From Sarcophilus harrisii (taxonomy: Eukaryota > Chordata > Mammalia > Dasyuromorphia > Dasyuridae), in the NCBI RefSeq assembly GCF_902635505.1, contig NC_045429.1, positions 217,685,997 to 217,749,996 of the forward strand: a stretch of 64,000 nucleotides of DNA. The letters are read 5' to 3'. The notes beneath the pieces are model-generated. The model saw only the letters and a program-made list of their open reading frames with translations, was not told the origin of the DNA and did not search any database. Below, piece after piece: positions 22,696 through 33,899 of this stretch (its first letter is position 1; each line of letters starts with the position of its first letter). The translations under genes and the position numbers were made by a program.

Positions 22696-23144
22696 TTTTC
22701 TTTTTTTGCAAAACATGCAATTTTATTTAATCAGTTTTCATATTCCATATCCTTGAGAGCTAGAGCATCACTTGGATACTGTGTTCAATAACCTTTGCAG
22801 GAAGATTTTTTCTGAACTTGATGCTAACCATTCCACTGTTTCCATGAGCCTGGGTAACTTTTTCCCAGATCACTCTTATTCTGTTGGGTTTTCTACCAGG
22901 AGTCACTGTATTGTTTTTGGCTTTGTATATATAAGCACATCTCTTGCCCAAATAGAATTCAGTTTCATTTCAAGCATAGATTCTTCAATTTTCAAAAGAC
23001 CGTCTTTTCCCTCGGCTTTTGTAGATCTTATTTGTAGCCCGTAAAAATGGCTTCGGACCACAGTTTTCCAGAAATTTTGCTGTTCTGAAAGTTGTGTTTC
23101 TGGCAGGCCTCCTCAGCTCCAAGGTGGAAGAAAAAGAAAGTGCA
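22696..23144 (-). pseudogene. RPL35A: Processed pseudogene of ribosomal protein L35a
   Basis: This is an intronless copy of the RPL35A mRNA on the minus strand. The C-terminal half reads [35 protein letters not shown] and [19 protein letters not shown], close to the mammalian protein. The start codon position (23073-23075) reads ATT, the N-terminal half is out of frame with stops, and a TAG cuts the end a few codons early, so it is not functional. An AATAAA-type signal and a short A-tail lie at the left end (22700-22725). The target duplication is 14 bp with one mismatch: tggcttccaatttc (22682-22695) and tggcttccattttc (23145-23158). It was retroposed by LINE machinery. Confidence 0.96.
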
Positions 23145-23158
23145 TGGCTTCCATTTTC

Positions 23159-23809
23159 AAGAAAGAAAATAAATGGTTCCAGATTCTCTTCAGGGACAGT
23201 TCCCTAAAGAAAAATGCAAAGAAGCGATGTGTAGAGGGGCCACATCTCATTTATTTCTTTACTTCCAACTTACCTCACTAGAGATTTCAAGGAATTTCCT
23301 TTTAGATGAAATTTGGAACTCTCAATTTAGTTAAGATGCTCCATTCACAATGGGAAAGTTCTTTAAGTCTGTCTATCGTCTGATATATTCTGATCTGTGT
23401 AACTTCTCTGATTTCTGCTCGCTATTTGCTTGGATAAATATATTGATTTGCTCTTCACTATCCATGTGAACTGATATTTGGTGGGAAGAGAATCAAGCCT
23501 TTAGATGTATAGATTGAAGCACTTCTTCCTTACTAAAAGATACTAATAAAGAGTGCAGCTTGAACTTAAAAATTATTTCCTCGAAACTAAAAATATTTAG
23601 TGGGATGGACAGATATAATTCTAGTTCACTAGAAAAGCAGAGTGGCTAGACTTGTGGCCCTAGCATCCTGCTCCAACTTCGGGCAAGAATTGAAGTATCC
23701 CTTGGAGAAGGACAGATAGAGATGCCAGAGATATCCTTTCATGCCTACGTTTGGGCCACATCTGGACAGCCCTCATGGGCAACACAGAGACAAATACACA
23801 TCCATACCT
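23159..23809. other. No gene; possible LTR-like end
   Basis: About 23330-23470 has 'aacttctctgatttctgctcgctatttgcttgg', which recurs loosely at 48375-48410. An old LTR type is possible but not established. Confidence 0.2.
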
Positions 23810-24000
23810 GTTGGATCCTCACAACAATCCTGTAAGACAACAATCTTATGAACAACATGCTATTACTATCTCCATTTTACAGATTTTACTGAGTCTGAGA
23901 GAAATTGAACCACTTACCCAGGGTCATATAGTATTTAATCTCAAGTCTTCCAGATCTCAAGTTTAGTGCTCTTTGTCCACTGAGATGTTTAGCTCCCTAG
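23810..24000 (-). repeat. CORE-SINE, antisense
   Basis: 'ggatcctcacaacaatcctgtaag ... atctccattttacagatttt ... cttacccagggtcatatag ... cttccagatctcaa' is the antisense CORE-SINE order. Confidence 0.75.
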
Positions 24001-24084
24001 TCTGTTACAATAACATATCACAGTTTGGTCAGCCATCCCCTTATTATAAGACATTTAGAAGGTTTCCAGACTTTTATTAGTTTA

Positions 24085-24350
24085 TAGAGGCAGCATGTCA
24101 TGGTAGATGGAATATTGAATCTAAAATCAGAAAACCTTGTGTTTGGATCTCAAATACTTACTAGATGTGTCACTTTGGACAAGTAACTTACTCTCTTTCA
24201 GATTAGTTTCCTCATTTGTAAAATAAGACCTTATCTTCAAAATAGCACCAAGCTCCCAGGGATTTTTACAATATATATATTTTGCAATATGTATATAAAG
24301 TTCTTTGCAAACCTTGAAGCACTATATAAATGGGAGCTACTATTCTTAAT
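24085..24350 (+). repeat. CORE-SINE, sense
   Basis: The sequence runs from 'gtcatggtagatggaatattgaatc' through 'agatgtgtcactttggacaag' and 'ctcatttgtaaaataag' to the tail 'gttctttgcaaaccttgaagcactatataaatgggagc'. It has the full order of a THER1-like element. Confidence 0.7.
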
Positions 24351-24468
24351 ATTACATATACAGCTAATAAATGTTTTATATAGCTTTTTGTTTGTGTGCT
24401 TTGGTAATACTCTTAAGGAAGGTGCCAAATAGTGAAACTACTATATCAGTGATGAGTATACTATTCTT

Positions 24469-24673
24469 TTTTTTTTTTTTTTTTTTTGATTTTTTTTATT
24501 TAATAGCCTTTTATTTACAGGTTATATGCATGGGTAACTTTACAGCATTAACAATTGCCAAACCTCTTGTTCCAATTTTTCACCTCTTGCCCCCCCCCAC
24601 CCCCTCCCCTAGATGGCAGGATGACCAGTAGATGTTAAATACATTAAAATATAAATTAGATACACAATAAGTA
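24469..24673 (-). mobile_element. L1 LINE 3' UTR copy, 15-bp TSD
   Basis: Antisense young L1 3' UTR with poly(T) at 24467-24487. The perfect duplication gagtatactattctt is at 24454-24468 and 24674-24688. Confidence 0.95.
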
Positions 24674-24762
24674 GAGTATACTATTCTTATAGTATACTCT
24701 AGACTATTCTTAAGAAGATCCTACCAAATTTGCAGTGTCTGAGTTGTCTTTTATTTAACAAA

Positions 24763-25018
24763 GGGCAGCTAGATGACACAGTAGACAGAGGGTTATGCCT
24801 GAAGTCATAAAAATTTATCTTTCTGAGTTCAAATCCTGGTGTTAGACACTTGTTATCCCTATGACCCTAGTCAAATTACTTTAACCCTGTTTACCTCAGT
24901 TTTCTAATCTGTAAAATGAGTCAGAGAAGGAAATAGTAAACCATACCAGTATCTTTGCCAAGAAATCCCAGATGTGATCACAAAGAGTTCAGTTAAACTG
25001 AAAAGTAACTGAACAACA
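24763..25018 (+). repeat. SINE with RTE/BovB-like tail
   Basis: The head gggcagctagatgac, SINE blocks 'gagttcaaatcc' and 'ctatgaccctag', then the tail 'gagaaggaaatagtaaacc ... atctttgccaagaaa ... gatcacaaagagtt' resemble BovB/RTE 3' ends. Such SINEs (MAR4/RTESINE type) use the RTE machinery. The family name is from memory. Confidence 0.7.
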
Positions 25019-25436
25019 TGTTAAATAGACAAATCAGATTTAGAACTGGAAGTGACTATAAGTTCTGAGATTTACTGCTGAGGAATGAGTTAGTCCAATA
25101 TCTTCATTTTATAAATAAGGATACAGCGAGTCAGAAATGATACTCAAGATCACATACTTCATCAGAAGAGATGAAATGTAAATTTATAATGTAGAAAACA
25201 ATATTTTTGATAGGCTAAAATGCTAGCTGTTATTATTGCTCTTAGACTTCAAATCCAATGCTTTGCTTCATCTTGGGTGCTGTGGAAACTTGGTTTAAAA
25301 AAAAAAAAACCTAAGTGACCTCCCCTTCAAAGTTCTTTTCAGTTATATAAATTTCGCCTTTAGGAGACATACGCTAAATAGCAGCCGACTGATAAAAACA
25401 AGCAAGAGCTAATGAAGGAACCTTCTTGCTCTGATT
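25019..25436. other. No gene; degraded SINE trace
   Basis: About 25035-25170 looks like a decayed MIR-type repeat. An A-run lies at 25297-25309. No coding signal. Confidence 0.35.
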
Positions 25437-25450
25437 CCAGTAGAGGGCAC
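25437..25450 (+). promoter_or_regulatory. CTCF-like core motif
   Basis: CCAGTAGAGGGCAC fits the vertebrate CTCF core pattern CCASYAGRKGGCRS at every position. It lies in unique-looking sequence about 11 kb upstream of GABRR1 exon 1. Occupancy is unknown and a chance match is possible. Confidence 0.35.
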
Positions 25451-26059
25451 CAAGATCCTTCTGATCTGATCTTCCCACAAGAAACCATGAGTTTTGTTCC
25501 TGAGCATCCATGCTTGTTCTTTGCCATTACCAACACTAATCATTACTTTCTTATTATTAACAATACCACACAAACTACTATTGTCCTGTTTGTTTACTAA
25601 GTTCACAGACATTCTGGAGTTATTCTTATCTAAGAGAATTATTCTATAACTATCTAGTTCCTTGTACCCCCTCACCTCTCACTTGGACTATTATAATAAC
25701 TTTCTAATTTGTCTCCTTCCTCAAGTCTTTCCCCATTTGATCCATTCTTCACACAATGCCAGAGTAACTTTCCTTAATCAAACATCTAACCATGTCACTC
25801 TCTTACTTAATAAACTCCTATGGTTCTTTATTACATCCAAGATTAAGTACACTCTTCTGGTATTTAAAGTCCTTTATAAGCTTGCTTCAACCTAACTTTT
25901 TTGGCTTATTAGGCATTGTCCTTCCTCCTACGATCCAAATTATAGGCAAAATGACCTTCTTGAAGCTTCTCACAGATAATATTCTATTTCTTATCTCTGT
26001 GCTTTTGCATAGACTGTCCCCAGGTCTGGAATGCTATTATTATTGTTATTGTTGTTATG

Positions 26060-26200
26060 AATGATTAGTATTTATGTAAAATTATAAAGTTCATTTATGT
26101 TATTACATCTGTTCTTCACAACAACCCTGGGAGGTGAATATTATTATCATCTCCACTTTGTAGATGACAAAATTGAGTTGAGAGAGGTTGACTTGCTCAA
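26060..26200 (-). repeat. CORE-SINE inside L2, antisense
   Basis: 'tagtatttatgtaaaattataaag ... cttcacaacaaccctgggaggtg ... gacaaaattgagttgagagagg' is an antisense CORE-SINE lying between two L2 segments. Confidence 0.65.
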
Positions 26201-26262
26201 TATTTCCATTCTCCCTTGAGAGTCTCAAGTTTCTTTCAAAACTCAGATAAAAAATACTTTCT

Positions 26263-26539
26263 TTTTTAAAAATAGTGTTTCATTTTTTCCAAATATAAGC
26301 AAAGATCATTTTCACATTCATGTCTGCAAAATCTTGTGTTCCAAATTTTTCTCTCTTCTCTCTCCCCCTACCCCAAGATAGCAAGCAAAGCAATATAGGT
26401 TAAACATGTGCAATTCTTCTAAATGTATTTCCATATTCGGCATGCTGCACAAGAAAAATCAGATCAAAAGAGAAAAAAAAAAAACTATGAGAAAGTAAAA
26501 AATAATAACAAAAAGGCAAAAAAAATTATGTTCAAATGC
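26263..26539 (-). mobile_element. Older L1 3' end inside L2, antisense
   Basis: Older-subfamily L1 3' end (attttttccaaatataagcaaagatc ... caaaatcttgtgttccaaatt ... gcacaagaaaaatcagatc). The short duplication tactttct at 26255-26262 and 26540-26547 marks the insertion, and L2 text resumes after it. Confidence 0.8.
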
Positions 26540-26774
26540 TACTTTCTACAAGAGACTGATTTCCTGATTTCCCTCTCCCATCATTCCCAGCGCTGCCTTC
26601 TCATAATTATATTCTTATATACTTATAGATGTATGTGTTATCTCTCCTGATGGAATGTAAGCTCCTTGAGGGCAGGACTAGTTTTTTTTTTCTTTGTATC
26701 CCTAGTATCTGACACATACATAGTAAGAGTTTAATTAATCCTTCATCAATGAATCTCATTTGCCAACAGTCAGA

Positions 26775-27255
26775 TAATTAATAAGCATTTATTTAGTGTT
26801 TGTTATAGGCAAGACATTATGCTAGGTCCTGGGAATGCTAAGACACAAGTGAAACAGATTCTACCAACAAGAAACTTATGTTGCATTGGGAGAGATAATA
26901 TGTACACATATAAGAATGTAAAAAAGGCAATACAGGAAAGGAAGCTGTTGTAGCTAGTGGAGACAGAGATAGATGGAGAATTAGGGAAGGACTCATGTAG
27001 AATGTGGGCTGAAGGTCAAAGGACATTAGGGATTCTAGAAGAGTGAGATAAGGAGAGAGTGTTGCCCAGGCATGGAGGGCAGCCACTACAATGGGAGGGA
27101 AATAGAAAGTGGTGTCATATGTGAGGAATCCAAGAAAGCCAGTTTGGATAGATTGTAATTTCCATAAAAAGGAATAACTTGCAATTAGGTTTAAAAGATA
27201 GGTTGTGGAGAGTTTAAATGTCAGAGGAATTTGTATTTGATCCTATTGAGAACCA
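26775..27255 (+). repeat. Dispersed family D1, copy A
   Basis: This long dispersed repeat opens 'aataagcatttatttagtgtttgttataggc', continues 'ctaggtcctgggaatgct', 'gggaaggactcatgtagaatgtgggct', 'gttgcccaggcatggag', and ends 'tttgtatttgatcctattgagaacc'. The same order is seen at 35318 and 38325. The family is common in mammalian DNA but I cannot name it. Confidence 0.6.
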
Positions 27256-27349
27256 TTAGAGTAATATTAAAATAGAAGATATCCTTCTCTAAGTTATAGA
27301 TTAAGCCTTTGGAAAAATCAGAAATATACCTCAGAATCCTTTATTTTTT

Positions 27350-28400
27350 ACTTTTTAAATTTTTATTATTTTAATTTTAATTTATTTTTTATTTTAGTTT
27401 ATGATATAAAACAAGCATTTTCAAAATAATTGGGTAATAAAAGATGATTGCACATGAAACCACAAATCCAATATGTACAATTTGCAATTCCTTTTAAATA
27501 CTTATTAGTTTATCATTTAAATTTCTTTTTTTCTTTTCTCTTTTCTTCTCCCCTGTCAATAGAGATAGCTGCCATTCAGCATTCCTATGTAATACAAACA
27601 AAATAATATAAGAAGAGATACTCCATTTAAAATAACTCTAGACAGCATGAAATACTTGGAAATACCCCTTCTGAAACAAACCCAGGATCTATGTAAACAA
27701 AATTATAAAAAAAACTTTTCATACAAATCAAATATTTTAATAATTGGAGAAATATTAACTGTTCATAGGTAGAGCTAATATAATAAAATTGATAATTTTA
27801 CCTAAACTATTTACATATTCAATGCTAAGACAATTAAATTTCCAAGAAAGTTATTTTTAAAAATTACAAAATTCATTTGGAAGACCAAAAAACAAATAAG
27901 ATCAAAAGAAACAGTGAAAAAAAAATGTAAAGGAAGGAGGTTAAGCAGTTCCAGATTTTAAACTATATTACAAGTCAGTAATTATTAAAACTATCTGGTA
28001 CTAGCTAAGAAATAGAAAGATGGATCAGTGGAATAGTGTATATATATAATTTATAATGGCAAACAAATATGGTAATCTTGTATTTGACAAGTAGAACAAG
28101 TTCTTGGAATAAGAATTTATTATTTGGTAAAAATTGTTGGGAAACTGGAAAGCAGTATGGCATAAATTAAGCATAGACCAATAACTTAAACCATTTACCA
28201 AGATAAGGTCAAAATGCTTACATGACTTAGATATATAGAGAGATATTACAAGAATATTTGAAGAACATGGAACATATTACTTATCAGACTTATGGATAGG
28301 TGAACAATTTATGAATAAACAAGAGATAGAGCAAAGTTATGTATAAAAAGAACTCTGTATTTTCCCTCTATTTCTCAGTGATGGAATATATAAGGATAAG
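27350..28400. mobile_element. L1 composite with inverted 5' part (twin-priming type)
   Basis: 27350-27595 is an antisense LINE 3' end (aaaacaagcattttcaaaat ... atgtacaatttgcaattcc). 27605-28400 is L1 ORF2 in the sense direction (tgaaatacttggaaataccc ... gataattttacctaaactattt ... gtaaaggaaggaggttaagcag ... aaggtcaaaatgcttacatg). An antisense 3' end abutting a sense internal piece is the layout left by twin priming. Stops are frequent. No target duplication is readable, so two separate insertions remain possible. Confidence 0.6.
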
Positions 28401-28979
28401 AAAATGTCAAAATGTCCATTAATGTAAAATGGCAAAATGTAGTAATTTTTTGATCTGACAAATATTTATCACTAGGTGCCAGGCAAAACAGGATATACAA
28501 AGAGTATAGTTCCATAGCTTTAGAAGTTTAAGGTTCCTTAACAGTCAATTAATCTAATACCTTCATTTTAAAGAAAAGGCAACTAAGGCTTAGAGAATAT
28601 AAAAGACATATCCAATATCATACAAGTACTAAGTAACAAAGTATGTACCCTGTTCCTTATGCTTGAAATTCAGAGATTTTTTCATAGTATCACACAATCA
28701 TAAAATAAGCATAAAATAAAATATAGTTTCTGTTCTCAAGAATCCAGTAAATTTTAGAAGTTATCTCTAGTTATCTCTAACTAAAGTAGTTATCTCTATC
28801 TTTTACTACAATTGTAGGCACATGTTTCTGCTACTCAGACCATTTTTATTCCTATCAAAGTCTTTACAATCCATGATTTAAATAAATTTATGCTTTATCC
28901 CAACTAATGTTACAATTGAAAATTTATCTGTTTTACAGGCATATTTAAATTGTCTTAATGTAATCCAAAAATAATTAAG
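28401..28979. other. No gene seen
   Basis: AT-rich sequence with traces of old SINE/D1-like repeat at about 28460-28660. Nothing coding. Confidence 0.35.
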
Positions 28980-29450
28980 GGAAGAAAAACATAGCATTTT
29001 AACATTGGAAGGAACCTTAGGGATTATGTAGTCCTGAAGAGGAATCATCCCAGACAACTGGTGATCCTGCCTCTTCTTGAAGATTCCCAATGACAAGGAA
29101 CTCATTACTTTTTAAGACAGCTTACTCTACTTTTAAGTAATAATACTGGTTAATAAGGTTCTCCTTACTTCAGGCTGAAATCTGACTCTCTGTAAATGTT
29201 CCTTATTGCTTCTAGTCCTGGCATCTGAGGCTAAGCAGAACAAGTCTGACCCTGTTTTTCAAATACTTGAAGACATCTATCCTCTAAGTCACTATTTTTC
29301 AGTTCCTTGACTAGTGCTTAGCCCTAGATGATTGGTTGGGTACTTAACTTTTTCCTTTCACATTTGGATGAATTAAGGATTCGTTGTACCTGCTAGATAT
29401 CCTTTCTATGATTTAACATTTGCCAAAGTTTACTAGGGTGGCTAATACCC
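28980..29450 (-). repeat. CR1/L3-type LINE 3' end, antisense
   Basis: The antisense CR1 pattern is readable: 'ttggaaggaaccttagggattatgtag', 'cctcttcttgaagattcccaatgac', 'ttctccttacttcaggctgaaatctg', 'ttattgcttctagtcctg', 'caagtctgacccctg'-like. It is a second CR1 fossil, in the opposite orientation to 12545-13335. Confidence 0.65.
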
Positions 29451-29616
29451 AAATCCCCAGTTCTGAGAACATTTCCAATTTCTTTGAATGATAAATTACT
29501 TGCTTTGATTTTCATCTCACAAATACACATTTTTCCTCCAAGAAACTAGTATCCCTAAGTGATACCTTTTAGTTAGCAGAGATACAGAGTTTCATTAAAG
29601 CTTGGAAGATATAGAC

Positions 29617-29664
29617 TAGATATAGAAGATATAGATAGAATAGATATAGAAGATATAGATAGAA
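29617..29664. repeat. Two-unit 24-bp tandem repeat
   Basis: The unit tagatatagaagatatagatagaa is repeated twice in direct orientation, with partial copies on the left. Confidence 0.8.
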
Positions 29665-30169
29665 TTTTCTATTACTTCAAGAGAAGAATTAGAAAAAACT
29701 ACATGGGGAGTATTGGAGAGAAAAAATAGGAAGGGAAAGAAAAGAGAATATATGTATTTATGTATGTGTATATATATATTCAAAATATGTTCTTGGTTTA
29801 ATTTTCTTTGATATTTTATTTAATTTTCCATTATTCTTGCAGTAGACAGTTCAGCTTATTTCCATTTTATATGTCAAGATAATAGTGATATTGGGTTTTT
29901 TTTATCCTTACTTAGGAATAACTAAAAACTCTTTCCTTGGAAGAACTAGTACACTAGTACATACTACCTTAACAAACTTTAGCAAATGATAACCCATAGC
30001 AAAGGTGTTTGGCAGACTCACAAAACTCTTAATGTATTCAAATGTTGAAGGACATTTGAACGGACCAGTAAAGCCTGTGCACTGGTCATCCACTCTGTGA
30101 GAATATAAAAGATATACAATCAAATAACTCCAAATTATGAATATTTATTGAGCACCAATAATGTTAATT
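29665..30169. other. No gene seen
   Basis: AT-rich sequence with TA/TG microsatellite traces at about 29750-29785. No gene or named repeat. Confidence 0.4.
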
Positions 30170-30312
30170 GTGTATTAACTCTGTTTGCCTCAGTTTCCTT
30201 GCCTACAAAATGAGCTGAACAAGGAAATGATAAACCTATCCAATATCTTTGCAAGAAAACCCCAAATGATGGCATGAAGAATAGGATATAGCTGAAATGA
30301 TGGAACAACAAG
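30170..30312 (+). repeat. RTE-tailed SINE, 3' half
   Basis: 'ttaactctgtttgcctcagtttcc ... gagctgaacaaggaaatgataaacc ... atctttgcaagaaaaccccaaatgatg ... atggaacaaca' is the 3' half of the SINE seen at 24763. Confidence 0.75.
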
Positions 30313-31339
30313 ATATACAGATTCACAAATCCATCATTTCAAGGGAATGCAAATTTATCTATGTCTTAGAAGGTTGTCTGGGCACCCTTCCCCCCAAGAG
30401 ATTGAGGCTTGTCCATAGTAACAAAGACATTTTCTATCAGAAAGAAAGAGGTAAAATCTAAGTTGTCCCCAACTCCAAGGTCAGATCTTTAATTACTATA
30501 TTATATTGTGTTTCAAAATGTCAAATGAGGCTACTTATTAAAGTGTTTTTATGGGAGATGAAACTCAGAAAAGATGAGTTAAAGGAAGAAAATGAGGGGG
30601 AAAAAGTGTTGACATCCTAAGATTTAAGACAAAATACAAACTTGGTGAATTAAATAAGTTGTTGTCAAAAGAATTTAAAAGTTTGTGGATTCTCATAAAA
30701 AGTAGGACCAAAAGCATTTTTCTTTTAAAGTACATTTCATTAAAGGTTTAGTCATTTGATTTTCTTTTCCTATTTCTCTTCCACATCCTCTGCTCTTAGG
30801 ACAATTGAAAATATTGTTTGGGTTCCTAACCAATTTTTTTTTTTGAGCTCTGTGCCCATAACTTTTCTCTCTAGTTCTTAAACTATGACAATCACAATAG
30901 AAGTAATTCAGTGTCAGTGTTTAACAAAGGTGCTCCCATCTGAGCAGCCTATCTCAATGGGAGCTTAATGACTAAGAAGAAAAAAAGCCCAAAGATTAAC
31001 CAGAAATTCACACTGTCTAGGCCACAGGGTGATAGCCCCTGCTAATCTAAAAAGGTACATTTAGAAAGAATTGTCAGAAAACTCCAAAAAAGTTTACACA
31101 CAATATCCCCTTGAGCAAATCAAACTTCTGAATGTTCAAATGACTTACTTGTTAAAGATCTCTTATTCCATGGGCTGAAGGTTAATTACTTATATGTTCT
31201 ACCAAGGAAAAGTGGGAGGTAACTGATAGAAAGCTATAGTATGCATCTTCTCTCTCTATGTAACCCTTGATATGGAGAGAAAGGGTAGGAATGAGCAGCA
31301 ATGCAAATAATGGCAGAATCACTTCCATTGTGTGGTGTT
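30313..31339. other. No gene; one possible degraded SINE
   Basis: A decayed antisense SINE may lie at about 30400-30500. The remainder to 31339 looks unique, with no gene recognised. Confidence 0.35.
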
Positions 31340-31515
31340 GAATATAGCAGCAGAGATAGTGGACTAAGGAGTTCTGAGTTCAAATCCCAGCTCTGCTGCT
31401 TACTATTTACTTCTCTGTGAAATTAGACAAATAATTTCATCTATTGAGCTTGCATTTCATCTGTAAAAGGAGGAGTTTGACTTGATGATTTCTTCCAACT
31501 CAGAATTCTATGAAT
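31340..31515 (+). repeat. CORE-SINE/MIR-like, sense
   Basis: 'gtggactaaggagttctgagttcaaatcccagctctgctgctt ... catctgtaaaaggagg ... cttccaactcagaattctatga' in order. Confidence 0.7.
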
Positions 31516-31539
31516 AATAATAGCTAATATTTATTATTA

Positions 31540-31722
31540 TTATGCAGTCATGTCTGACTTTTTGTGACCCCATTTAGGGTTTTTTGGCAAAAATACTGGT
31601 TTGCCATTTCCTCCAGCTTCTTTGACAGATGAGGAAGCTGAGGCAAACACAATTAAATGATTTGCATGGGTCATATAGTGAGTAAGTATCTGAGACTATA
31701 TTTGAACTGAGGAAGATAAGTT
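31540..31722 (-). repeat. RTE-tailed SINE, antisense
   Basis: 'gcagtcatgtctgactttttgtgaccccatttaggg ... ggtttgccatttcctccagc ... gatgaggaagctgaggcaaac ... tttgaactgaggaagat' is the reverse of the 24763 type. Confidence 0.8.
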
Positions 31723-32103
31723 TCCTTGTGGACATTAAAATTGTCCCCCCTACATTAAAAGAGACTGAGTCAATAGCACTTTATTAATGTGTTCATGGTC
31801 CCCACTAATACAGTAGACCTCAGAACTTCCTCATGATCTAAGATGCCCCTTCCTACCAAGATCCTATTTTTATAGGACTAGATATCCAGACATTCAAGAA
31901 CAGCTATACCAGATACAGAATAATTCCATTGATTGACATGTGATATCTAAGCTAAAATAAGCAAAATCATATGTCAGCAGAATCATGAGTTGGATGAAGC
32001 AAGGAATATTTTCATTCACTAGGTAATTATAAGATGAATGGGCTTCTCCTTATTTTATAAATGAAGGAACCGAGGCAAAGAGAGGTTAAATAATTTGCCC
32101 AGA
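31723..32103. other. No gene; possible LTR-like and MIR traces
   Basis: 31780-31990 has an 'actttattaatg' start and no recognisable gene, so an old LTR type is conceivable. 32040-32103 is an antisense MIR piece (ttttataaatgaaggaaccgaggca). Confidence 0.3.
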
Positions 32104-32445
32104 TGGTTTTTGACCCAGTGTCTCTACTGGGTCTGTATTCCAAAAAGATCATAAAAGAGGGAAAAGGACCCACATATGCAAAAATATTTCTTGCAACCCT
32201 TTTTGTAATGCCAAGGAACTGGAAAGTGAGTGGATGCTTATCAATTGGGGAATGGCTGAATAAGTTATGGTTTATGAATGTAATGGAATATTACTATTCT
32301 ATAAAAAATGATGAGCAAGCTGATTTCAGAAAAGCCTGAAAGACTTACATGAACTAAGTAAAGTGAGCAGAACCAAGAACCATTGCACACAGTAAACAAG
32401 ATTATGTGATGATCAACTGTGATGGATTTGGCTCTTTTCAATGAG
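32104..32445 (+). mobile_element. L1 ORF2 C-terminal fragment
   Basis: It encodes FDPVSLLGLYSKKIIKEGKG, LATLFVMPRNWKVSG, IGEWLNKLWFMNVMEYYYS and DFRKA, then a stop. It is an older L1 with no poly(A), lying next to an antisense MIR piece. Confidence 0.8.
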
Positions 32446-32924
32446 GTTAGATTTCAGCTAAACTTGGCAGTTTGAGAGAATCCCATCACAACTTGTTCCC
32501 TGAAGAGGGTTTGTGCCTGTCCTTGGAGCTGAGTAGAGCATCCTTAGCTAGGTGCACACAGCCATAGTTGAGGAAGAAACCCTAATTCCTTTGCAGTACT
32601 TTAGCTTTCTAATCTTTTCCTCTAGTAATTCTCCTTTTTATTCCAGTAGATGGAATTCTGACTCCCAAAGAACTAAGGTATACCTTATAATTTCCTGGAA
32701 ACACCAGTAGTAAATTCTTTTCCAACAAGATATTGTTATGGATGCAATCAAAGTTTGACCTCTCCAGGCCAGACAATCACTAGAAATATCATAATGCCCA
32801 ACTGTTACTGCCTGCTTCTGCCAATTCCTGATGTTCTTGAATTCTTGCTGTTCTAGTCATTAAGTCAAATTCTATAAATGTCTATAATCTGTTAAGAATT
32901 CAAGTGGCTTATAAATTCTAAACT
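32446..32924. other. No gene seen
   Basis: No gene or nameable repeat. The sequence looks single-copy. Confidence 0.35.
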
Positions 32925-33150
32925 ACTATGCCAAGGAGGTAAATGTCCAAAAAGAAAGAACCCATCTATCCCAAAATATTAATAGAAGTTTTTTTTTTTT
33001 TTGTAATAACCAAGAATTGGAAACAAATTAAATACCTGTTAATCAGAGAAGGGAAGGGATGACTAAATAAATTGTAGTATATAAATGTAACTGGATATTA
33101 TGTTACTAGAAATAATGATTAAAAAAAAAAAGCTTAGAAAACACAAATCA
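32925..33150 (+). repeat. Old L1 fragment, left arm of an inverted pair
   Basis: 'aactactatgccaaggaggtaaatgtcc' to 'ggatattatgttactagaaataatga' is L1 ORF2-like (remnants of the NWK...EWLNKLWY region) and mirrors 33960-34165. Confidence 0.7.
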
Positions 33151-33599
33151 ACTCAGTCTGGAGAGTACAATGCTTTTTTTTTTATTTTGGAAATTACCCA
33201 GTTTCTTCTCTTTGTTATCTTAAGGATCATAGCGTAATAACCCAGTCATCCATTGTGACTTAAAGACTGTTTAATTCCATTCTGCCTACCACACTTCCCA
33301 ATACTTATGGTTAGACCAATATTTCTCTGTCCACTTGCTTATCTGCTTCCTTTCTATGTCTAGACTTTAGGTATGGTCTCATCAGAGTAGGGGCAGGCAG
33401 AAATAAGGATTTACATAAATAATTTTACCCTCCCCAATCCCAACAAAGAAAGGGAAAGGGAGGGGGAAGAACTGTCTTTTCATTTCTCTTTTAGGGTCAT
33501 CTGGGTCATTATAATTTCAAAACATTGTTTTGATTTTTCTTTCTATTTACATTGTACTCATTGGGTAAATCAAGGTTATACTGGTAAATATTTAACAAT

Positions 33600-33745
33600 T
33601 GACTTTCTAGGATATACACACATTTATACATATAAAGATATATACATATATTATTAATATAATTTATAATGCATAATATATACTATTTAGCATATATTAT
33701 ATATTATTATATACTATGTTATATATAAAGATATATGCCTATATA
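33600..33745. repeat. AT-rich low-complexity tract
   Basis: A run of TATA/ATATAT motifs with many short palindromes. Confidence 0.8.
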
Positions 33746-33899
33746 CTTATCTAACATTTTAAAGTTTAATTTACAATATTACCATTTTCTCCATCACTTT
33801 AAGTTTAGACAACCAATAAAACGCAGATTTCCAAAGTGAAAACTTGGTTGGCTCTCCCTGAATTTATTTGAGATGGTTTCAGCACATCACTGGAATATA

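Larger units (their letters stand above)
25655..26755 (+). repeat. L2 LINE 3' region, interrupted twice
   Basis: The L2 ORF2-end/3' text is readable: cttggactattataataactttc, aacatctaaccatgtcactctc, aagtcctttataagcttgc, then ctcccttgagagtctcaagttt and finally ggaatgtaagctccttgagggcagga. A CORE-SINE (26060-26200) and an L1 (26263-26539) interrupt it. Confidence 0.8.
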
